Shown piece after piece: positions 52,503 through 60,706 of a DNA stretch of 64,000 bases. Made by a program: the position numbers and the translations under genes. The stretch lies in contig NZ_JBGCCU010000029.1 of NCBI RefSeq assembly GCF_041261445.1, forward strand, positions 62,001-126,000, given 5' to 3'. Source of the DNA: Catenulispora sp. EB89. Lineage in GTDB: Bacteria > Actinomycetota > Actinomycetes > Streptomycetales > Catenulisporaceae. How positions within the stretch are numbered: the stretch's first letter is position 1; each line of letters opens with the position of its first letter. Below the pieces are notes generated by a model. It saw nothing but the letters and a program-made list of their open reading frames with translations, was not told the DNA's origin and did not search any database.

Positions 52503-53471
52503 TCAGCTGTGGAGGACGGTGTTGCCGGATCCGGTGTTCGCGATGACCGGGCTGCCGCCGTAGGTGACGGTGTTGCCGCTTCCCGGGACGGCAATCGTCG
52601 CCGCGTTCTGGACCGTCACGGTGTTGCCGCCGGAGGCGACGGTGACGGTGCCGCAGGGGCCGTTCAAGATCACTGTCATGGCGCCACGGGAGGCGAGGGT
52701 GACCGACTGGCCGGCGGTGCAGGTGTAGGTGCCGTCGTGGTCGACCGACAGGGTGCCCGCCGAGTTCGAGCCGCCGGTGCCGCCGCCTGTCCCTCCGCTG
52801 GTGCCGCCGCCAGAGCCGTAGATGCTGACGCCCACCGCGTTGGAGTCGACCTGCAGGACGCCCTTCACCACGCCGTTGCCCGTGAACCAGATCTGGTCGC
52901 CCTGGGTGCTGTTGGTCAGCTGGTAGCCGGCCTTCGGCAGCGCGCCGGTGTAGTAGGCGAGCATGCCGGAGCCGTCCGGGACGCTGAACAGGACCGCGGT
53001 CGCACCGGCTGCGCTCGTGCTCAGGACGCCGGCCGCGCCGGCCGGCAGCGGGAAACCGGCTGGGAGTGCGGCCAGTGCGGTCGCGCCGGTCTTGGCGGCA
53101 CTCGTGCCGGTGAGGCCGGGGAGGTTCGCCAGGTTGCCGAGATTGCCCAGGTCGGCCAGATTCCCCAGGCTCGACAGGTTGCCCAAGTTCGCCAGGTTCC
53201 CGAGGCCGCCGATGACGGTGCCGTCGCTGGACCCGCCGGTACTGTTCTGCTGGTTGCCGGCCGCAGTGCCGGACGGACTGCTCGCGTTGGCGCCGGTGTT
53301 GATGGTGCCGATCGAGGTGGTGCCGGGGGCGGCTCCGCCTCCCAGGGCCGAGGAGGCGGCAGCCACAGAGCCCTGCGGACCGGTCGGCGGACCGCCGTTG
53401 GTGCAGCCGGAGAGCACGAGCGCCGCGCCGGCCATGCCGAGTGCCGCGGTAGTGACGGTGCGCAGTTTCAT
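52503..53471 (-). CDS. Secreted lipoprotein with LxxL repeats and a DUF3060 domain
   Basis: A 322-residue protein. The signal peptide ends in the lipobox LSGC, so Cys near residue 22 is lipidated. After a Ser/Gly/Thr-rich linker comes a run of about 35 residues of GNLANLGNLSSL type, a five-residue, pentapeptide-like repeat. A mixed middle domain follows, and residues about 250-322 are a DUF3060 beta domain (SVDHDGTYTCTAGQS, GSGNTVTYGG). GGAAGGA precedes the ATG at 53,471. Function unknown; the repeats may build a small beta-structure at the cell surface. Confidence 0.8.
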   Translation of the reverse strand: MKLRTVTTAALGMAGAALVLSGCTNGGPPTGPQGSVAAASSALGGGAAPGTTSIGTINTGANASSPSGTAAGNQQNSTGGSSDGTVIGGLGNLANLGNLSSLGNLADLGNLGNLANLPGLTGTSAAKTGATALAALPAGFPLPAGAAGVLSTSAAGATAVLFSVPDGSGMLAYYTGALPKAGYQLTNSTQGDQIWFTGNGVVKGVLQVDSNAVGVSIYGSGGGTSGGTGGGTGGSNSAGTLSVDHDGTYTCTAGQSVTLASRGAMTVILNGPCGTVTVASGGNTVTVQNAATIAVPGSGNTVTYGGSPVIANTGSGNTVLHS

Positions 53472-53601
53472 CGCGGATCCTTCCCCCGAGCGGCCCGTCC
53501 CCGGACCGCCGTGTGTGGTGGCAGTGTTCTTCGTCCGGGACTCAGCGTCGCCGTGCTCAGGACGGCCGTCACGTCGGAAATACTGTTGTCCGCGCGGGTG
53601 C

Positions 53602-53621
53602 TGTCGGCAGAACTGCCGACA
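53602..53621. promoter_or_regulatory. Palindrome upstream of the two-component operon
   Basis: Two 9-base arms (TGTCGGCAG and its complement) flank AA, 35 bases before the kinase start at 53,656 and 131 bases before the lipoprotein start. It may bind the response regulator or another factor controlling either gene. A hairpin in the leader RNA is an alternative. Confidence 0.45.
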
Positions 53622-53655
53622 CGCGGGCGTCGCACGGATCGGGCACGATGAGCGG

Positions 53656-54984
53656 GTGAGTGTGGAGATGCAGACGCGTGGCCGGTTCTGGCGCGCGCCG
53701 GCACCTGTGCCGCACTCGCCGCAGACCGTAGGCCACGCCGACGGCGGCGCGCTCCCGCTCACCGACCCCGGTCAGGCCCCGGCCCGCACCGAGGCCCTGA
53801 TCGCTCGCGTCTGCGCCGTCCTGCGGCTGGCGCAGTTGGTGCCCTGGCCGGTGGCGATGGTGCTCGGCCCGAAGACCGGCATCCAGCACGTCTGGCTCGC
53901 GGCGGCTGCCTACGCCGCGCAGACCGGCTGGTCGCTCGCGTGGGCGGTGACCGTCCTGGTGCGGCGGCGGATCGTGCCGGGACTGATCGTCGTCGACACG
54001 GCGGTCGCCGCCGCTGCGCTCGTCGGCGCCGGACTGGCCTGCTACCCGCAGGACTCGACGTCGTGGGCGAACTCGGCGGTGGCGCCGGCGATGGGAGCCG
54101 CGGTCGCCGCCGCCGCGACGTCGCCGCCGTTGCGGTCGGCGCTGTGCGGGGTGCTGTTGGCGGCTGCGTACTTCGCCGGGGTATCGGAGGGGCTGAGCCA
54201 GTCGCAGACCGCTTGGGCGGCCGCGATCGGCAACGTCTGCTCGCTCATCGGTTTCGGCGTCATCGCCGGTCTGACCACGCACTACCTGATGCGGCAGGCG
54301 CGCAGCGCCGCGTCCGCGGCGGTCGAGCTGGCCGCCGCGCGGGCCCGGACCGCCGCCGAGGAGTCGCGCGAGCGCGAACGCGCCCGGCAGTACCGGATGC
54401 TGCACGACACTGTCCTGTCCACGCTCAGCGCCCTGGCCCGAGGCGGCCTGGACCCGTCTGATCCGCTGGTACGGCAACGGTGCGCGGCCGACGCGGACTA
54501 TCTCCGGGGCCTGATCTCCAGCGGCGGCGTATCGGCGGGCAACCACCTCCAGGGCGAGCTCGCGGCGATCGGGCGCTCGCAGGCGCCGATCGGCCTGCGC
54601 GTCCACCTGCACTGCGCGGACATACCGCCCGACCTGCCGACCGACGTGGTCCGTGCGCTGTCCGACGCGACCCGCGAGGCGTTGAACAACGTGATCAAGC
54701 ACTCCGGGGCCGACCAGGCGTGGGTGACCGCCCTCGGCTCCGAACCGATGACTCAGTACCCTGACTTCCATCCCGAAACCGGCCTCGGCGTCCGGGGCCG
54801 CGGCGCGCCCGGCGTCACGGTCACCATCGCCGACCGCGGCCACGGCTTCGACCCCGCCGCCACCGGCTTCGGCCTGGGACTGCGGGAATCCATCGGCGGC
54901 CGGATGACGGAGATCGGCGGCAGCATGCACATCGACAGCAGCCCCGGACAAGGCACCAGCGTGGAACTCTCATGGCCGGCCTGA
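53656..54984 (+). CDS. NarL-type sensor histidine kinase
   Basis: About 442 residues if started at GTG 53,656 (an ATG at 53,668 is also possible). Hydrophobic segments near residues 55-200 form five or six membrane helices. A HisKA_3-type dimerisation region has the phospho-acceptor in YRMLHDTVLSTL, and the ATPase domain shows the N box (REALNNVIKHSG) and DRGHGFDP, then FGLGLRESIGGRM. Its last bases overlap the regulator gene by 13 bases. It senses a membrane or envelope signal and phosphorylates that regulator. Confidence 0.88.
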   Translation: MSVEMQTRGRFWRAPAPVPHSPQTVGHADGGALPLTDPGQAPARTEALIARVCAVLRLAQLVPWPVAMVLGPKTGIQHVWLAAAAYAAQTGWSLAWAVTVLVRRRIVPGLIVVDTAVAAAALVGAGLACYPQDSTSWANSAVAPAMGAAVAAAATSPPLRSALCGVLLAAAYFAGVSEGLSQSQTAWAAAIGNVCSLIGFGVIAGLTTHYLMRQARSAASAAVELAAARARTAAEESRERERARQYRMLHDTVLSTLSALARGGLDPSDPLVRQRCAADADYLRGLISSGGVSAGNHLQGELAAIGRSQAPIGLRVHLHCADIPPDLPTDVVRALSDATREALNNVIKHSGADQAWVTALGSEPMTQYPDFHPETGLGVRGRGAPGVTVTIADRGHGFDPAATGFGLGLRESIGGRMTEIGGSMHIDSSPGQGTSVELSWPA

Positions 54985-55655
54985 ACGCCCCGGTGATCAC
55001 CGTCGCCGCGATCGACGACGACCGGATGCTGCTCACCGGCCTGCAGGCCTGGCTCGCCCCGGTCCCGGACATCACCCTGGCGCACACCGCGGGCACCGTC
55101 GCGGAGTACCTGGATCAGAATCCGGATACCGCGGCCGACGTCGTCCTGCTCGACCTCAACCTGCGCGACGGCACCAACCCGGCGGCGAACGTCGTCCGGC
55201 TCCTGGAAGCCGGCTCGGCGGTCCTGGTGGTCTCCACGATCCCGGACGCCGAGCACGTCCTGGCCACCGTCGAGGCCGGGGCCGCCGGCTACATCACCAA
55301 GGACAACGACCTCCCGGCGCTGCTGGACGCGATCCGCGAGGTGGCCGGCGGCGGCGTGGCGATCAGCCCGGAACTCGCCTTCGTGCTGTCCACGGACCGC
55401 CGCCCGAACCGGCCGCAGCTCTCGGCGCAGGAGAGCCTGGTCCTGCGCACCTACGCCTCCGGCGCGACCCTGCAGGCCACGGCACGCCGCGCCGGGATCG
55501 CTTACGGCACCGCGCGCGAATACCTGGAGCGGATCAAGCGCAAGTACACCGACGCCGGCCGTCCCACGCGCACCAAGATGGATCTCATCGAGCGCGCGCG
55601 GGAGGACCGGCTGGAGTTGCGGGGGCTGAACGGCGGCGGGTCCGGATCCTCCTGA
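54972..55655 (+). CDS. NarL/FixJ-type response regulator
   Basis: A 227-residue regulator. The receiver domain has acidic DDD near residues 16-18, phospho-acceptor Asp in VVLLDLNLRD and the Lys in YITKDND. The C-terminal domain (residues about 155-215) is helix-turn-helix of the LuxR type, though with less usual sequence (TLQATARRAGIAYGTAREYLERI). It is translated with the kinase upstream. Targets are unknown; the adjacent lipoprotein gene is a candidate. Confidence 0.87.
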   Translation: MAGLNAPVITVAAIDDDRMLLTGLQAWLAPVPDITLAHTAGTVAEYLDQNPDTAADVVLLDLNLRDGTNPAANVVRLLEAGSAVLVVSTIPDAEHVLATVEAGAAGYITKDNDLPALLDAIREVAGGGVAISPELAFVLSTDRRPNRPQLSAQESLVLRTYASGATLQATARRAGIAYGTAREYLERIKRKYTDAGRPTRTKMDLIERAREDRLELRGLNGGGSGSS

Positions 55656-55675
55656 CATCCGCCGCCGGTTCCAGT

Positions 55676-55714
55676 CGCCGGCTGAGTGAGCGTGGGTTTC
55701 TCGCTCAGCCGGCG
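55676..55714. terminator. Bidirectional terminator hairpin
   Basis: Arms 55,676-55,690 and 55,700-55,714 form a 15-bp stem with a single G-T wobble and a 9-base loop. It lies between the convergent response regulator and propeller genes. Confidence 0.8.
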
Positions 55715-55738
55715 ATCGCTTTCGACCCGCGGTCGTGC

Positions 55739-56965
55739 TCAGCCCGCCGCCGGATCCAGCGCGCTGACCGCCGCCGGCGCCATCTGCGAGATCCGCTCCC
55801 GCTGCGGGAACGTCCCGACCGGGACGCGCGCGACCTCGGTCGCGGTGGCGTAGTCGATCACCGACACCTGGCCGAGGTTGCTCAGCGAGACGAAGCAGTA
55901 CTGGCCGTCGGCGCTGGTCTGGCCCCAGTAGGGGAGCGCGCCGGAGGGGTAGTTCACCATGCCGGCGGTGGTCAGGTCCGAGGTGGAGACGATCGCGGTG
56001 TAGTCGTCGATGGTGCCGACGTCGCAGAGCTTTGACCCGTCGCCGTTGAGCGCCAGGCCGTGGTGCGCCGAGTTCTTCGGGTAGTCGTCGGGCTTCAGCG
56101 TCGTCCCGCCGCTCGCGTACGGCATCTGGACCGTGTTCAGGATCTGCGAGGTGTTCAGGTCGTACTTCACGAAGCCGTTCAGGTACGACAGGTCGGCGTA
56201 GAACGTGTGGCCGTCGGGCGCGATCTCGTTCGGGCGGATGCCGTGCGGGAACGTCCAGGTCTTCACGACCTGCAGGGTGCTGGCGTCCACCTTGGTCAGC
56301 AGGAACGAGCCCTTGGCCCACTCCAGGGACTGCGGCAGCGAGGTGATGCCGATGCTGGAGTTGTAGATGTACTTGCCGTCGGGGCTGTAGTCGTTCTGGT
56401 GCGGGTAGGTGCCGGTGGCGAAGGTGCCCACGACGGTCCCGGTCGCGGTGTTGAAGACCTCCGCCTCCTGCGCGGTGGTCGCGGACACGACGTAGCGGGT
56501 GCCGTCGGGGGACAGCGCGGCGTGGTCGGCGTGGAAGCCGTCGAGCCGGGTGTGCCAGAGTTCCGCGTGCGTGGTCAGGTCGAACGCGGCGACGTCGTCC
56601 AGGTTGCCGCGCGAGACGTAGAGCGTGCGGCCGTCGGGGGAGACGGTGGCGTCGTCGACGTAGCGGTCGCCGCCCTCGACCGCGCGCACCGCCTCGTAGC
56701 CGGCCAGCCAGATCGGGTTGAGGTAGATCTCGAGCATGCGCTGCGACAGGTCCGGGATCACGTTGATCGAGCCGAGGTTGGCGAAGGTGTGGCCGTCGAT
56801 CACGCTGACCGTGCCGGCCTGGCTGTTGCCGACCACGAGCACGTCGCGCAGGCCGGTGTCGGCGGACGCGCCCGGGGCGGCGGTCAGCGAGGTGGCCGTC
56901 AGACCGGCCGCGGTGAGACCGGCCGCGGCGAGGATTCTGGTCAGCCTCTGGAGTCTTCGTGGCAT
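55739..56965 (-). CDS. Secreted YncE-like beta-propeller protein
   Basis: A 408-residue exported protein from ATG 56,965, with GGGAG upstream. Residues 1 to about 36 form a signal peptide. The remainder repeats blades of the YVTN/YncE type: VVGNSQAGTVSVIDGHTFA, DDATVSPDGRTLYVS, GSFLLTKVDASTLQVV and similar, about seven in all. Such proteins bind ligands or DNA or act as surface scaffolds; no enzymatic residues are obvious. It is upstream of no clear partner. Confidence 0.83.
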   Translation of the reverse strand: MPRRLQRLTRILAAAGLTAAGLTATSLTAAPGASADTGLRDVLVVGNSQAGTVSVIDGHTFANLGSINVIPDLSQRMLEIYLNPIWLAGYEAVRAVEGGDRYVDDATVSPDGRTLYVSRGNLDDVAAFDLTTHAELWHTRLDGFHADHAALSPDGTRYVVSATTAQEAEVFNTATGTVVGTFATGTYPHQNDYSPDGKYIYNSSIGITSLPQSLEWAKGSFLLTKVDASTLQVVKTWTFPHGIRPNEIAPDGHTFYADLSYLNGFVKYDLNTSQILNTVQMPYASGGTTLKPDDYPKNSAHHGLALNGDGSKLCDVGTIDDYTAIVSTSDLTTAGMVNYPSGALPYWGQTSADGQYCFVSLSNLGQVSVIDYATATEVARVPVGTFPQRERISQMAPAAVSALDPAAG

Positions 56966-57079
56966 GATGTGCTCCCAAGATCGTACTGTGGGGTAATATC
57001 GGGGCCTTGAGAACATAGAGTCGTTGCGTGGAAGAGTCCATGGCGACGCCGGATCCCGCCGCGGCGTGGCAAAAAAGCG

Positions 57080-58375
57080 CTAACAGCCGCTGTCGGCGAT
57101 GACGTAGTAGTTCGGGCCGGTCTCCTTCAGCGTGTGGGTCACGAACACGTTCCACAGGCCCATGTTCTGGTTGGAGCCGTCGGCGTAGGTGTAGCCGCCG
57201 GATTGGTAGGCGCGGCCTGCGACGGTCTGCGCGTAGTTGGTCGCGGTGAAGCAGGCAGCCGAGGACGAGGACGACGATGTCGGTGGCGTGGAAGGCGTAG
57301 TAGACGGTGTGGTCGGCGGTGTTGTCGAGGGTGTCGAGGTCGGCGGCGTCCCCGAGTTCAGCCCCCAGAACGTCGCCGTGTAGTACGTCGAGCAGATGTA
57401 GCTCAGGAAGTACGCGCCGGTGGACCCGCACTGCGCGGTCCCGGAACCCGGATCCACCGCCAGCCCGTGCCCCATCCCGCTGATCGAGTACATCTCGACG
57501 GCCGGTTTCCCGCTGCCGTCGTTGTACACCGACTCCGTGGTCCCGCCGCTCAGGGTCTGCGTGCTCGACGCGGTCTGGCTGATGCCCCACGCATTGGTCC
57601 ACTGGTCGCGCAGCTCGGTGGCGTTGACCGGATAGACGGTGTAGTCCGCGGATCCCTGCCAGATCGCGACGCGCGGCCACGGCCCGGTGTATCCGGGGTC
57701 TGAGTTGCGCACCTTGTCGCCCCACTGCGCGGGCGTGAGGTTCTGGTTATTCATCTGGCACGACGAAGCGGCGGACTGCGTCGTCGCGCACTGCGCCGGC
57801 AGCCCGGAGTCGATCGCCCCGCCGGCGAAGACGTCCGGATAGTCGGCGAGCAGGTCGGCGGTGAGCCCGGCGCCGGCGGACAGCCCGGTGACGTACACCC
57901 GGTGCGGATCCGAGCCGTAGTGGCTCTCGGCGTACGACACCATCGCCGCGACGGACGCGGCCTCGCCGTTGCCGCGCGTGTCCTTCGTGGAGTCGAACCA
58001 GCTGAAGCAGGACAGGGAGTTGTTCGCGCTGGAGGTCTGCGGGAACACCACCGTGAAGCCCCACTGGTCGGCGAACTGCGACCAGCCGGAGTGGTCGTAG
58101 TAGTCGGTGGCGGTCTGGGTGCAGCCGTGCAGGGCCACGACCAGCGGCGCGCCCTGCGGCAGTGCTTGCGGGACGTAGCTGTACATCGCCAGGTTCCCCG
58201 GGTTCGACCCGAAGTTCGTAACCTGATTCAGGGACGAGGCGGCGTGCGCGGGCGAGGCGCCGGAAGGGGAGAGGGTCAGGGCCGAGGCGGCCAGGGTCAG
58301 GAGTGCGGCCGCGAGTGCTGCCAGGGCGCCGCGGCGTCGGCCGGTCGTCGGGGTGGTGCGGGATGTGCGGGGCAT
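57080..58375 (-). CDS. Secreted PHB-depolymerase/feruloyl-esterase-like enzyme with C-terminal accessory domain
   Basis: A 431-residue exported esterase. Residues 1 to about 45 form a signal peptide. The catalytic domain (about 50-330) has ALHGCTQTATDYYDHSGW, the nucleophile elbow GLSAGA and a His in GMGHGLAVDPGSG, as in the LpqC-type poly(3-hydroxybutyrate) depolymerases and acetylxylan/feruloyl esterases. A Thr/Pro/Ser linker leads to a C-terminal 60-residue domain with a Cys pair (CFTATNYAQTVAGRAYQSGG to DSGC) also found on secreted chitinases and esterases, probably for substrate binding. GGGAGG precedes the ATG. Confidence 0.87.
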   Translation of the reverse strand: MPRTSRTTPTTGRRRGALAALAAALLTLAASALTLSPSGASPAHAASSLNQVTNFGSNPGNLAMYSYVPQALPQGAPLVVALHGCTQTATDYYDHSGWSQFADQWGFTVVFPQTSSANNSLSCFSWFDSTKDTRGNGEAASVAAMVSYAESHYGSDPHRVYVTGLSAGAGLTADLLADYPDVFAGGAIDSGLPAQCATTQSAASSCQMNNQNLTPAQWGDKVRNSDPGYTGPWPRVAIWQGSADYTVYPVNATELRDQWTNAWGISQTASSTQTLSGGTTESVYNDGSGKPAVEMYSISGMGHGLAVDPGSGTAQCGSTGAYFLSYICSTYYTATFWGLNSGTPPTSTPSTTPPTTPSTTPSTPPTSSSSSSAACFTATNYAQTVAGRAYQSGGYTYADGSNQNMGLWNVFVTHTLKETGPNYYVIADSGC

Positions 58376-58490
58376 TACGAAACCTCCCGTTCACCGTTGG
58401 GTGAGCGGACCGTACTGCCGCTGATGGCTGCGTACGATGTCTGCATGCCCCACATTCACCGGGCGTGCAGTGGGGCCATCGAATGCTGAG

Positions 58491-59183
58491 TCAGAGGGCC
58501 GCGTCGAGGAGGATCCGCGCCAGCTCGCGCGGCTTGGAGAACATCGGCCAGTGTCCGGTGTCCAGCTCGACCAGCCGCCAGTTCCCGCGGGCGATCAGCT
58601 CGGCCAGGTCCTCGTCGAGCTCTTCGTCGGGGAAGCATTTGACGTAGGTCGCCGGGAGTTCGTCGACCGGCCGCGCCAGTACGGCCGGCTCGGTCAGCGT
58701 GGCGCCCGGGTGCGGCGTCGCGCCGGCCAGGATCCGGGCGATCTGCTCCTCGGTGAGGTCGTGTTCCTCGAAGTGCGCGGCCGACATGACCGGCCAGAAG
58801 CCGGCGTTCTCGGCGAGCGTCGCCTTCAGCGCCGTGCCGCCGTCCGCCATGATCGCGGCGAACGGCTCGCCGTCGGCCGGGACCGCGGAGTCGACGAAGA
58901 CCACGCGGGCCAGCCGGTCGCCGATCCGTTCCGCGGCCTGGCCGGCCGGGATGCCGGAGTAGCTGTGGCCGACCAGGACCACGTCGTGCAGGTCCTCGTT
59001 CTCGACCAGGTCGACGATGTCCTGGACGTGGGTCTGCTGCCCGGCCGGGACGTCCTGCTTCTCCGCCAGGCCCGACAAGGTCAGCGGGTGCACGCCGTGA
59101 CCGGCCGCGCGCAGGGCGGGCACGACGTCGTCCCAGGCCCACGCTCCGAGCCGGGCACCTGCCACCAGAACGAAATCCGCCAT
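58491..59183 (-). CDS. Small alpha/beta hydrolase (salicylate-esterase-like)
   Basis: A 230-residue hydrolase. VAGARLGAWAWDDVVPALRA and GHSYSG (nucleophile elbow) match the plant-type methylsalicylate esterase/EstC-like group; the His is in LDTGHWPMFSKP. It has no export signal. Its end is 115 bases upstream of the PHB-depolymerase-like gene on the same strand. Substrate unknown. Confidence 0.85.
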   Translation of the reverse strand: MADFVLVAGARLGAWAWDDVVPALRAAGHGVHPLTLSGLAEKQDVPAGQQTHVQDIVDLVENEDLHDVVLVGHSYSGIPAGQAAERIGDRLARVVFVDSAVPADGEPFAAIMADGGTALKATLAENAGFWPVMSAAHFEEHDLTEEQIARILAGATPHPGATLTEPAVLARPVDELPATYVKCFPDEELDEDLAELIARGNWRLVELDTGHWPMFSKPRELARILLDAAL

Positions 59184-59208
59184 GGCTGAACGGTATCGGA
59201 GCCGGCGC

Positions 59209-60048
59209 TCAGGCGCGTTTGCGGCCGACCGCCGCGTAGGTGATCTCCTGGCGGTCCTCGGGCACCGGGCCGTCCGGACGCCACTCGGCCAGCAGCACCA
59301 GGCCCGGCTCCACCAGTTCCACGCCCCGGAGCAGCGCCATGACCTCGTCCGAGGTCCGCACCCGGCACGGCATCGACGAGGCCTGATACGCGGCCTGCAC
59401 GGCGTCCCCGATCTCCGGGGCGAAGTCCGGGGTGCCGTGGCTGATCGCCAGGTAGCTGCCCTCGGGCGCGGCGTCGAGCAGGGTGCTGATGAGCTCGGCC
59501 GGGTTCTCGTTGTCCGGCATGAAGTGCAGGATGCCGATCAGCAGGATCGCCACCGGCCGGGTGAAGTCGATGACGTCGGCCAGCGTCGGGTCGGCGAGCA
59601 GCTTGCCGGGCTCGCGGGCGTCGGCGTGGATGAAGACCGTACGGCCGTGATCCTGGTCGGCCATCAGAACCCTGGCATGCGCCAGAACGATCGGGTCGTT
59701 GTCTATGTAGGCGACCCGCGAGTCCGGCGCCACCTTCTGCGCGACTTCATGGGTGTTCTCCTGCGTCGGCAGCCCGGTCCCGATGTCGATGAACTGCCGA
59801 ATCCCGGACTCGGCGAGGAAGCGCACCGCGCGCCGCAGGTACTCGCGCTGCTCACGACAGGTGTCGCGCATGCCCGGGTTCCCCTTGAGGATCCGCGCCG
59901 CGGCCTCCCGGTCCGCCGGGAAGTTGTCCTTGCCGCCGAGGAAGAAGTCGTATACCCGAGCGATGTGCGCCACGGAGGTGTCGATGGTGGTCGGCAGCCA
60001 GTGCCCGACCCCCTCGACGCCGTCCTGACGCCGGCCGTTCTCAGACAT
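59209..60048 (-). CDS. DUF574 (Methyltransf_19) SAM-dependent methyltransferase
   Basis: A 279-residue protein of a family numerous in actinomycetes and absent elsewhere. The hallmark HIARVYDFFLGGKDNFPADR lies near residues 30-50, and the SAM-binding region reads FIDIGTGLPTQENTHE. The ATG at 60,048 follows GGAGG by seven bases. Most members have no known substrate. It is followed by the small hydrolase gene 25 bases downstream, suggesting co-transcription. Confidence 0.87.
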   Translation of the reverse strand: MSENGRRQDGVEGVGHWLPTTIDTSVAHIARVYDFFLGGKDNFPADREAAARILKGNPGMRDTCREQREYLRRAVRFLAESGIRQFIDIGTGLPTQENTHEVAQKVAPDSRVAYIDNDPIVLAHARVLMADQDHGRTVFIHADAREPGKLLADPTLADVIDFTRPVAILLIGILHFMPDNENPAELISTLLDAAPEGSYLAISHGTPDFAPEIGDAVQAAYQASSMPCRVRTSDEVMALLRGVELVEPGLVLLAEWRPDGPVPEDRQEITYAAVGRKRA

Positions 60049-60214
60049 GCGAACCTCCACCCTCGGCGGCCGGCCCCGTACGCGGCGGCCCGTTGGAGAG
60101 TCAGGATACTGTGCGCTGAATCACGTCGCCGGAGGCGGTGCCCACGGCTCGGCGACCTCGGCGGCGAGCTGGTCGACGCTTGCCGCTCGGGTCGCCGGCC
60201 ACGGAGAAGTCAGA

Positions 60215-60643
60215 TCACTCTGTGGGAGCGGCACCGGCCGCGACGTCGACCACCCACGTGACGCCGAAGCGGTCGGTGAGCATCCCGTACGCCGGGGCCC
60301 ACGGCGAGGGCTCCAGCTTCTGCAGGACGGTGGCGCCGTCGGCCAGCTTCTCCCAGATCGGCGTCACGTCTTCGACGGTCTCGCCGCGGACCGACTCGAA
60401 GAACGGGGCGATGCCCTTGTCGTAGGGCCGGTCGGCCGGGACGTCGAAGGCCATGATCGCGAAGCCGCTGGGGGCCGTGACCTGGCCCCACATGATCAGT
60501 TCTTCCTCCTCGGGGCTCTTTGCGGCGTGCATGGCGCCGTAGGTGATGACGGTCAGTTCGCCGTCGAAGACGTCGCGGTAGAACTCCAGCGCTGCTCGGG
60601 CGTCGCCGCGGAAGTTGATGTGGGTCGTTGATTTGATGCTCAT
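60215..60643 (-). CDS. PhnB-like VOC-superfamily protein
   Basis: A 142-residue protein of the 3-demethylubiquinone-methyltransferase-like/PhnB group of VOC proteins. THINFRGDARAALEFYRDVFDGEL and the closing RFGVTWVVDV are typical. It diverges from a WYL regulator gene across 63 bases, a common pairing in actinomycetes, so it is probably controlled by that regulator. Enzymatic function in this subgroup is generally unknown. Confidence 0.85.
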   Translation of the reverse strand: MSIKSTTHINFRGDARAALEFYRDVFDGELTVITYGAMHAAKSPEEEELIMWGQVTAPSGFAIMAFDVPADRPYDKGIAPFFESVRGETVEDVTPIWEKLADGATVLQKLEPSPWAPAYGMLTDRFGVTWVVDVAAGAAPTE

Positions 60644-60706
60644 GGCGGCAACTCTGACAGCGGTAGCGGCCAGGTTGTGTCCTCTACTCGCGGCATGATG
60701 GAAGGC

